Of a stretch of DNA of 64,000 nucleotides, positions 50,301 to 62,300 are shown in pieces. Source of the stretch: Nautilus pompilius (lineage: Eukaryota; Mollusca; Cephalopoda; Nautilida; Nautilidae); assembly GCA_018389105.1 (NCBI GenBank), contig JACATO010000308.1, forward strand, positions 2,107,001-2,171,000. Direction: 5' to 3'. Below the pieces are notes generated by a model, which saw only the letters and a program-made list of their open reading frames with translations, searched no databases and had not been told where the DNA came from. A program made the position numbers and the translations under genes. How positions within the stretch are numbered: position 1 is the first letter of the stretch; each line of letters begins with the position of its first letter.

Positions 50301-53300
50301 ATAAGCAACAATAAAAGCTTATATATAATATAACAGTGAAAAATGCTTTATTGTTGCAAAGATGTATTTTTGATTAATATAAAGAAAAATCTGATGATGT
50401 TTATCTTGAGGTGGATAAATATATAAAATGATTTTTAAGCTAAATATCGTAAATTATCATAGCTGTTCAACTTCACACTGACAAAATCACTATTCTAAAT
50501 CAGGCCATTAAGTGGTAGGTGTTACATATTATACTTAATATTTTACCATATATTGTATGAAAGACACACCTAAAGTGCTGATTGTACTGAATTCAGTAAT
50601 TTTCAAATGCTACCACCACATAGAAAACAATAGTTGTAGCTACTAACTCCTAGCTCCTGGAAAAATATCGAACAAAATAAAATTACACATTCTAAAATCT
50701 GACTGCTTTGAGCACATGAATGGCATGGCAACTTTTTCTGTTATTATGTTCATAGATACTATTACCATTACAGAGCACATACAGCCAAAAATATTTCATT
50801 TCTGCTTATTAAAGTAAACAAACTCATTTACAAAAAAAAGCAACAAAAAAAAATTATGCATATACAAATGACTTACACTCTTACATTAGATGTACTAATA
50901 AAAATGAAGAAATTACATTTTGGGAGATTCCCTCAAGTATTAATTAGAAAATGTGGAAAAACATTTACATGCTAAAATTTCATTCTCAGAAACATAATAA
51001 AGTTAAATGTTCAGAATATCCAAGCTTATTATCTTATTTACAATACTTATTTTTTTCTCTGTTCCATTCCATTAGTTTGGGTATTCATAAATGTGTCATT
51101 TTAAAACTAAACCACCATTACATGAGTACTCTTTGAATTATCCATGACTATCTCCTTAACCAATGAACATCACAAAATGACATGCATATTACAAAAATAC
51201 CACAGAGCTAAAAGGAAGCTAACAACCAAGTGAAATTGCTACATAAAAAATTCTAAATTTAAAAAAAAATAAAACTCACAAAAAACAAGAAAAAGTAGTT
51301 TTTGTTTCAGCTTGTATTGTGTAGGTAACTTTTTTTACTTTACTTTGTTTGTTTCTAATGAAATTAAAAACATTTAGAATAACAGAAAATCATTTTATAT
51401 AATGTTAAGTGAAAATTATAGAAAAGGAAATAAAAGTGATTGTAAATCCAGAACAAACTGACGAATTTTTAATTCAGAATTATACCAAAATGGAAAATTA
51501 TATTTTTCATTCACACAATGCTTCCGACTGTTTGTATAGTGTTGTAGCTTCAATGTGTTATTATGAGCTGTAAAGTTAAACGCACCTGCATAAAAAAATG
51601 TCTAGGTAAAATTTAATAAAATTTAGCACAAATCATAAGTTTGAAAGTATCAGCTGAAGTTTGTAGGCTAGGGCAAAATATGCAATTTGATGTACTGTAG
51701 GTAGTAAGTCCATTTACCTTGATTGACATATGGAGTTGCCGGTAAGACTGGGAATGGTGGGACAGCTAAAATATAGGAAACAATACACACAGATAAACAT
51801 CAAAAGGTAAACAACAAACTGTCATGCATATTATGTTACAGTAAAAACAAAAATAAAGACAAACATGCAATTCTGTACAAAACAAATAGTAGTAGCAGCA
51901 ACAACAATCTAAAACTGAAATTAAAATAGTGGCACCATTTTAATTTTATACCATAATATAATAAGCATGCACTTTTAAGTTTATCAGTATAATCAATTTT
52001 GTTTTGTTAAATATGAGAACAATTATAAAATTTTAAAAATAAAAATTGTTAACAAAAGCATATTGCCAAACCAAATAAAAAAATTTTAATAGAATTCATT
52101 TTCAACCATAAAGACCTGAAACAAAAAACAAGCAATTCTGCTAGCATCAGAAGAGTTCTGCCTGTTCAAATCAGGTGTTTTTTAAATAGTAATTTGATAG
52201 ATTTTTTTTGTTAGGCTGAAAACAAAATAGATTTAGCATGGAGTTTCTCTAACTGTTTTTGCTTTGGTGTTTTAGTTAATATTTTATATTTTCTATACAA
52301 CTATATACAATTCAAAATTTTTAAAAAAAGGAAGAAAAAGCTTTACTTTGTTGACTGAAATAAAAGGAAAAAAAAAATTTACTGGAGTAACACATTAATG
52401 TCTGCAGTACAATTTTCAAGATGATTTTCATGCCAAACTAAGATAACCATGAATAGACTAGTTATCTTCTCAGTAAGCCATTAAGAATTTTGAGGTTCGA
52501 CACACTTTTGATGAATCTTAAAAAACAAACAAACAAATAGATATCTGTTAAAGTCAAAATATAAGCTGCTGCTTCTTTACAAATAAACTGCTTAACTCTA
52601 GAAGTAGCCACTATCCATATTCACATGTCAAAGTCTTGTATACAATCATGTAAATATTAACCAATTACTAACCTGAAGTACTAGGGCTAAGTGGAAATGC
52701 TGGTGTAGTAGGCCTGCCAAGAGTCTGCATACCTTCTGGTTCCAGATTGTGCACACCTGCTCCTATTGGCCGCAACATTACACGTTCCTCCTCTACTTCT
52801 CGGATCTGCTTAGGTTCTGGTACAGGCTCTTTTGGCTGACTCTGTAAAAAAAAGAAAACAAAACAAAAAACACTAATAAATAAAAAATTGGATGTATCTT
52901 TAATTAGTGACACAATTTTCCTATTAATATATTTTCAGAAGTTTTTTTTTCATTGGAAAGAATTTCAATACTCTTTCACAAATTAAAAAAAAAAATCTAA
53001 GAAAAACAAAGACCAAGAGTAAGAACTACTTTCTTAAACTTATGACTGTGTACAAATAGTTGTGCTAATAATTTTTTTTTTTAAATTAACCATTTCGGTC
53101 TTGGGGTATTTAATAATATTAATGTTTATTTTTAAAAATAGAAATGCAAGAGATTCACTAAAACAAATGAAAACAAGGCTGTTGTTTCTGCTAAGTATAC
53201 AATGCTGTACTTGCCAGAGGTCGAGACAATTTAGATGCAGCACATGTTGGTTAAATACTAAATCTACTTAAGATAAAATGGTTCAAGAGTAAATAAACAC

Positions 53301-56300
53301 CCCCAAAAAACAGCATAAGAATAAAAGAAAGAAATTGAACCAAATGTCTACAGTTGAGCTTTCCTATATTTATGTCAGAGTATAATTTTTTTACTGTCTG
53401 CTATAGAGAAAGCAAGAACTACAAATCATTAATTTGGAAGCTGAAATCTGCTACTTACTACAAAAATGATAATACAAACAGCAATTGCTTTTTGGGTGAT
53501 AGAATGCTTTACATCTACATAAATGATATAAAATGTACATTCTAATTATCATAGTGATAATATCAGTCTGCTTTGTTAGATAAAATCTGTCATTATTACA
53601 TGAAAAAAATTAATAGATCTTATTGGTTTGCTAAAATTTAGGTCACAATGAAAGGAGGATCTCTGAAATGCTGGCTACTGTATGTTAATTAGAATTTTTT
53701 TTATCATCAAACATGCTGTAGAGTATACATTCATAGATTTTAAATTATAATTTTATTTCCATGTTGTGTGAAAAACATTCTATACCTACAATTTATTTGA
53801 TTTTACTATGCAGTCATTTCTCAGTAATTTGAAAGTGTCTTTCTAAGCAGCAGCTTAACAAACTATCAATTAGGGTGACATAGCAACAACAATACTCACA
53901 TCTAGTCCCAAGGACTTGAGAAAAGAATTTATCTTATACTCATTATGTACAAACATTCTCCAGGGAATCAATATGACAGCAAAATGACGTGGTGGCAACA
54001 ACTAAAATCTGTGAGAAAACACAGCTTACCAATGAAAGACAGGTGGGGGGTGGCATTGAAGAATTAATCCACATAATGAAAAAAATGGCAGTTGTTATCT
54101 CAGTTTTGTGTTCCTCTTCCATGAGCAAACCCACTCACTCACTACTAGGACAGTTCCATGTATACATTTTGAATAATTTGTCAACTGACATTCAAAAGTC
54201 CAATTATAGCAAGCTAATAATCGAGGCTTCTCTGACATTTTATCTTATTTAATGGCAGGAGGAAAAAAAAAAAGAAAAAGAAATGACGTAGCTATTATTA
54301 TCCTAACTGCTTTTCTACAATTTTTAAGCTAAACAATTTTAAAAATTCAAGCAAAAACCATCCAAAAACATGCCATGCACAACACAGCCACATACAGTTA
54401 GTTGCTTTTAGGAACAAGGAACACATTCAAGTTCCATTATAATATACTTGAATAGCAAGTTTTGAAAATCATCTGTTAATTGTGGCACATATACAAACTA
54501 AATAAACATCCAAGGCATAAAAACAACAACAACAAAAAAACATGCTATGCATAAGGTTTGCATTTTGCTGAGAAAAAAGTAAACTAATAATGTAATTCTG
54601 TTATATGCCACAGTGCTACTTTTATCTAAAAGCAGTAAATTACCTCTGTGACAGTCAGATCTTTTTACTTCAACATCTCATAAAAGCCAATGCATGGGAA
54701 ATTTTACATAACAAAGTAGTCTTGTAGTATGTATTTAAAGAAAAAAAAAAACAACATCATTCAGTTAATATGTAAATTTATGACTTTTAAAACTATGATG
54801 TTTCTTAATTCTGATAAAAAGTTTCTTCTTTTTTAAATTATGCACATACTTAAAAAAACAACAACCAAGAGTGACTTGTTTATCGATCTGGCTTGCTGTA
54901 ATATAGGTAGTAGAAATAACAGCCGTGAAAAAGAGGCCTCTACAATGTCATCCCTGCCTCACAATAAAATGATCGAAAGGTTTCATGATATAAAAACAAA
55001 CAGGCTTTTTGGCTAATCGTCTGTGCTAGGGGCATTCAAGCAAAATTCAATGAAATAGCATTAATGTAATGGCGTCTGGCTGGGTTTCATTTGAATGCTC
55101 CTAGTACTTTGAAAAACAGGCAATGCTTTGCACAGAAAACATGTGCTCTTCACTGCTCAGTTTAATTTTAAAAATTCAACACCATATCTGCAACTAAAGA
55201 TTATTTAACTTTTCCAGTTAGTATAACTAGTAAACCTTTGATCAATAACCCCCATTTTGGAAGAACTATTAAATTAAATTAAAGTAAAACTTTCATATTA
55301 AATATTTTGCTTCTACTCTTTGTCCATCAATTTTTTTTTGGCATTAAATAGACACAATAACAGGGTTTAGTCTGCCTTTTGTTTTGTCTTTAAAAATGAC
55401 AAATAAATGAGGATATAAAATTTAGAAAGATAGATAACCTAAGAAAGAGGACAAAATAAAAATAGAATACTCACTTTTAAAGATATTTATATTGAAATTG
55501 AATAATAAAGTTTTTTCCCCACAATTTTGGAATGTTAATTTCATATTTATTAAGGTTTTCCCTTTTAAGACCAACCTCGATTTATGATGGATATTATAAA
55601 AGACTATCAACATGAATAGTACAAGTGGATTGAATACCCATAGCATAACCTGCAGGTCTGTGTAAACTCTTGTAGTACAAATATAGTGAAGATAAAGCTG
55701 ACATAGGCTTTGAGTACAAGAAATAAGGCATGCATTACACACACATCTATATTTTAACTAGTGTATCACTTATTTACTTGTCAGTACATTGATATTCATA
55801 CAAACAAAAATGTTGGCTAGAGAAGCAAATTTCCATAAATCTTATGACTAAGTAATCTATCAATGCCATAAACCATATTAGGCTTTAAAAAATTTAAATA
55901 TTTATATTAGTTTTTTGTTGTTTTTTTTATATGTAGTGATAGATCCCTTAAGATGGATCTAGAGATGGACTGGTGAATTTAACTACTTATATTAGCTACA
56001 TTACTAATTAAATATTACAATTATTTCAATAAATATTAAATTATAGGAGAAATCTCTTAGTAACTGCTACTAAAGCAATTAAGATATTGGGTTTAAAAAA
56101 AGGGAAAATTTACATTACATCAGGCATAAAAAATAATTTATTCTGTTAAAATCCTTTGGAATAATCAAGAATTACAAAAAAATTACGTGACAACAACTAA
56201 ACCATTAAAACATTCTAACAAATTCAGTGATACAGTTAGAAATGTTTTTAAACCTTTGAGGAGTACTATGCCTTATATTAATTTGGATTAAGTACTTATC

Positions 56301-59300
56301 CTGACAGAGAAATCCCATGTCCATAATACTTTGGAAATGCGTTTAAAGGATTACTGTATCAGAATCAATACCTACTACCCATAAATATATGGATGTACTC
56401 CCCAAAGTAGTTTATAAAAACAACCCCAACTTCTTCAAAGGGTTAAATAAAAAACATTAAAAAAAAAACAACAACAAACACTTAATGTTACCTGTAAGAG
56501 AATAAAATTAGCTAATTAAACACATTAAAGTTGTTGTATCAAATTTTTACTATTCTCTTAACATTACTTCTAAAATACATACCGTTTCATATACTTAAAT
56601 TTGAATACTAGATCCATACACATTTACTACAAAAATTAGTATGTGCCTATAATCCTGTTCAAATGTCAGGTAATGATTTAAACATCTACGCTTTCCTTCT
56701 ACATTATTTTGTTATGAAATAGCTGTAACAGAAATATAGGGGCTTGTGATAGCATGTTTTCTATTTATAAATTTTAAAAAAGCCTGATATATATCAGTAA
56801 TTTTAAATCTAATACATGAGAGATTTGAATGTAAAAGTATAGAGAATTGATTTCCTTGAAACTTGAGTCTTATTACAGGAATATTAAAATTAAATACATC
56901 AGGAATGTAAGGAAGTCTTTTTAAGTTGTATAATTTCATTTTTTCAAGAGATTTTTTTAAAAAATTTATTATTTTAAAACTAGTTTTTCTTGAAACTCTC
57001 ATCTAAAGAAAACAAAAAAAACATTGAAAAATAAAAACTCTGAAATTATTTGATATTTAAAGAAATGTATTTATTGTAATTTTCCATAATTAATACTTTT
57101 GCTACAACAATAAGTTATTAAAAGTGAGGAAAACTGTTTCAAGAAGATAACAAAGCAAGGAATCCATAAAGTCCATTACAAATGTCTTTGTATGGACAAC
57201 TAGATCCATTCAGCCAGAGCAATGGATTTTAGAGCTAAGATACACACACCGATGCCAATATTGGACACATTTATCCACTGATTTTGTAGTAGGTAGCCAG
57301 CTGTAACAGCATCAGCAGAGGATTTAACTACTGCTATGATACGTAATGGCATAGCTCTCTAATCCTATCTATGTCATGCTATGCAGAGGTTCCTCAGAAG
57401 CTACATAAAGTTAGGATGTATATTTTAACTGATTAAATCATATTCATACTGTAAGAAGGCATTATCCAAATCAGAACCCCCCAAAATGAATGTACATATA
57501 ATCTGTATGCCATCTGGTTATGAGCCAGTCTAACTCTAGAAAACAAACAGAAATCTGTCCCATTTTATAGAAACTGGAACAGTTGTTTTGATTTGATGAA
57601 ACTGAGACACTGGATGAGAGCTGGAGTGGATTAAGATGCACTAACTAACACTATACATACAACTTGACTGACCGAATGGAACTATCCGTGAATTCATCTT
57701 CAATATTGCCATTTCTCCCGATCTCCATTGTACTCCATCATGCCAAGAGCTGTTCACATTTTCATTCTTCAAACATACTTAAACCCAAGATAAATTTGTG
57801 AAAAGACGACTGAACTAGAAACTAAAAGGAAAAAAAAATCAGCACAAGCAGCTGCTGGGCACACAGCCAATAACAACAGTATCTTTGCTAAGGATGAGGA
57901 ATAATGCCAGAGATAAAGATAAGGTATCTTATAATATAAAATTCTCCGAAATGTTGCTTTTTTAAATCATGCATTTTGGACACTAATTTATCTCTTGTAC
58001 TAAGGTCCATTAAAAATTTTCTTGTTAATCTCATGGTATGATAGTTACTTCAGGCATGGTAAACACCTTAGCTTCAGGTACAAAAGTGAATCCAAGAAAA
58101 TTCATGTAAATGATAAAGGAGAAAACAGAAAGTGGCCTATCACTTATCCATTATGAAATTAATCCAGAAAAGGGGAACGCGAACATAAGAATCTAAAATT
58201 GAAAAAAAAAAAAAAAACAAATTACAGATTATTACCACCTGCTATTTCTAAGGTCAACCTCACACTGCAGTAGATGTCAGTTTCATAATTCTTGCATTGT
58301 GCACAGTGTCTACACATGGTGACCTGGGAATTTTATAAACTACCAGATAAATATTAACTAACACGTTATGCACTAGATATGAATATGCTTATAACTAAAA
58401 TTTAAAGAATCTATTCCAATGATAGTTAAAAAATAGTTTTGTGGAGCTTTATTAAAATCATATTTTGTGATAAATATTATGTCAACTAGTTTTTCTATGT
58501 CTAATTCTGAAAACCATGGAGTCTCTGAAATAAATGTTAAAAACTACTGTGGACAGGCCTGATACCTTTTATGGCAATGCTATTTCAGCTGAGTCTCATT
58601 TCAAAATCCCTAGTATTTTGCATGTAGATGTTAAGAATAAAAAAGATGTTTATAATGAATTTTAAGTGTAATTTTAAAAGGAACAGTCATGTTTTGACTC
58701 CCATTATATAGATACACCACTAAATTAATCATTTCTCTTTGTTTTATTCTAAGAATGGGATATATGCTTCAGAAAATGTTTTAATGTTCATAAAGTCCTT
58801 TTTCATCTGATGGATTTCTAGCAGACTTGATACTACAAGGTTGAAAGATTGATCTATCTGATCAAACTTTCATGGTTTCCATAATCTTTCATCTTTGAAC
58901 TTTCTTATATAATAAAGGGGAACTACATTATGATGTGCAGTCATTTGGGATAAGAATATCAGAAATTATTTATTACATTTATTTAATCAAAGTACGTTCA
59001 GTGTATCATTTTTCAATCATATTCAAATTTAAAGAAATCTCAAAATCTGCTTAAATATTTATTTGGCAGCACTTTACTTGCTACTAGTTAATATGGAGAC
59101 ATCTTGTAAGTATATTCCAGCAACCAGCAATATATCAAAATGACTGATTATTCCCCTTACTGGTTTTCTTAGCACAATAAAATTTAGAAACGTTGTCAGA
59201 TCTACAGTATAAATGTTACTTCTGTATTCACTGTTGCAAAATATAGACTTGATTACACTGCAAGCATAATATTTTACACTAAACTGATTTTTACAGATAA

Positions 59301-62300
59301 TCACTGGAAGTATAAAACTCATGTTCAGCCAAGGAAATATTCTGTTTGGAATGTCAATGAGTAAACTAATTGAAAGATATCAATCCGAAAATTTTTTCAT
59401 TATGCATAGATATCTTGTATCTTATTAGCCAATTTACCATCCAATTTATAGTCCATTTATTAATAAAAGTCATTATACTAAAAGTATATAAAGGCCATAA
59501 AATTTCACAAGTATAAATCTAATTTCTAAAAAAAGAAAGGAAAAGAAACCAAAATTTAAAATATTTGTTATTTTATTCACTTAAACCCTGTGTAAATAGA
59601 TATGGGCTTCTGTAAGCAATCTTCACAGTATAAAAAGTTAATTGTTTAACAAAACATGTACTTGCAAAAACCAACACCAAGTTATCTCAGTTTGAAAGTT
59701 TCTGCAAGAAAGAAATTAAGGAATAAAAATATTGATGGCTTAAAAATGACTATACTTCTATTCCAGATTTAAAAATTCAAATATAATTTTGTAGTGCTTT
59801 TACCTTAAAGAGAAATTTTGCTAATGAGAATGATAAATTCATTGATCCAAATGATGTTTATGATATTGCAATTGATGAATGTTACCAACAGAAACTAAAA
59901 ATTATAGCTTATATTAAAATATACCACAGATGTGTTGATATAAAATGTTTTTTTGTTTAACCTAATTTTTCTTTTCATTCTTAAAGATGTAAAAAAGAAA
60001 AAAGGTTTAGTGCTCTTTATGCAAGCTACCAACATAAATCATGTCTTTTGCATTTGTTTTGAATGCGTTGTTGTTGTTTTCATACATGTAATGCTTAAAA
60101 ATGGCTAATTTTACTTTTAAAAGACTATCTGATCAAGAAATGTTTTAGCGGTTAGTTAATGCCATTTTATCTTAAGCAAAATATAATGGCTCTAGGAATG
60201 GATACTACAGAGAACTTCTATAATCTTAAAATATACCCCAAACTTGTGATTTTGGTCAGTAAAACAAACCAAAGAGATGTATAAGTGTTTCAGTTATTTA
60301 AAAAATAAACTGAAACTAAACAAGTATGATGGTCATCAATCAGGGTTGTGACATTATTTTGAAAATTCTTATTTTGATGTCATTTTCTATTTTATTAGTT
60401 ATAAAGCATTCCATGAACCAAATTCTATCCTCGCCTCAAACTGAAATCCAACACACACACACACTAAATTACAAATGAACAAATACAACCAATACTAATT
60501 AGCAAAGTCAGAAAAAACAAAACAAGCAAAGACAAACAAAAATAAAAAGTACATACAAAGTCATGCACAACAATATTGTCCCACACAGGCGACATGCATC
60601 GGTCCGGGCTACTCACAAACTTCAGCGGCTGCTGTTGCTGGCTTTCAAATGTGTGAGTTGGCATTCTCTGTGTGATAACATTGTACTCCTGCTGCATAGC
60701 ATCCTGCTCCCTCCTGGTTGTTTGGGTTGATACAGACTGATCAGTACCAACTGATACTACAGCAGCTTGGAGGGATCTTTCAAGCTTTTCCAGGCTGGTC
60801 ATGTCTGTGCCATTGACATGATCCATAGGACTTATTGTCTGCTGACCGCTTGATACTACCAAAAAAAAAAAAAAAGCACACAAAATTCATCACCTGCTAA
60901 CAAAGAACAAAAAAGAAAAATGTTGCATTCTTAATGGCTAATACCCGAGAATGAAGCAAATGATAAAATGTTGTGGAGATACTACAGAATTGGTGGTAGT
61001 GCTATTTTAAATCTACAAACATCTTGCTAAAGTTTCATATAGTAATTCTGATGGCCATCAGCTAAAACATTGATTTTATTTGAAGCAGCTACAAATATCC
61101 CAAAAGCACTAAATATAGAAAACCTAGTTAATATGAAATTTTGCTTTAAATTTGTTTTATGCAGACAAGTTCTTTTAGTATTAATAAAAACTCTGCATGT
61201 AAATAGCCCAAAAAGTATTTCCAACAATACTAAAGCAGCATTTTAAAAAAATTCTTGAAACATGTGAATACCTCAAGGTTTAAATGTTTTTGTTTTTTTT
61301 ATTTTACTTGGAATAATTACAAATTTTAATTTTAATTTAAAAAAAACAAATAAACTTTTAAATAATCTAAAAGTTCCACTCTTGTGAGAGATCTCCAGGT
61401 GAAATGAAATGACAGTTTGCCAGACAATTTCTGCTGGCAAAAGTGTTTTTTTTTTATCAAAGTTGCTACAGGTGGATATAAAAGCAGAGTTGGAATGTTC
61501 AACTACAGAAGAGCCAGTGGTATGAAACTCTGCTTCACAAGGAACAGTCAAAACTTATCTGACTGGTTGGTAATGCAAATGGTGTTGCTTGGATGTATGG
61601 TGTAACAATGAGTTACAGTTTTTACTTGCTTGCTTAGTGATGGCCCCAACATTTCATATTAGTACTCTCATGGTCTTCTCAAAAGATGGTGATTAAACCT
61701 TAGAAATAGACTTTACTACTGGTTTAATATTTTTAAAAAGAGGTAAAGTTCTTAAAAACAGTGAAGTTGGTAGATTTTTGATAAACAATAAAAAAGAGTC
61801 TACTTTAGTGCTTAACAATTTTTTCTTTAAAAAAAGCAGTAATCCAATTACATTAGCCAAATTTAGTTAAATAGGTTTTAACTAGTCCCTCTATTCATGC
61901 TTAATGAACCACTTTTTCAGAGTTTATGATTGATTAACATTGACAAATAAAAGAAGAGTAGTGAAACTTTCTGCATGTCAGAGAGGCATGACAGGAGGAT
62001 GTCCTTGAGTGCATAGTTAGATAACTTCTTGTTTTTCTTGAGATTTAAAATCTGCCTGAGGCTTTTCTCTTTCAACAAAGTCAGGTTTCTTTGCCCTTGA
62101 AGGTGATTCAGACAGGAGAAGGTACTTCATAGCTAAAGAGAGTCAGTGCTTAATCACCGAGTGACTGTTTAAATAACCTGAATTTCTTAAATCTAAATCA
62201 GCTAAATTAATATTTTACATTTTCTAATAAATTAAAAATAAATAAAATTTAAAACAATTCAAAAGTGAAATAAAGCGAGAATTTAATTTGCATATACAGT

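Noticed and set aside
55422..55742. A 106-codon minus-strand open frame in a tensin intron
   Set aside because: Low-complexity, hydrophobic, AT-driven sequence without splice sites in the required phase.
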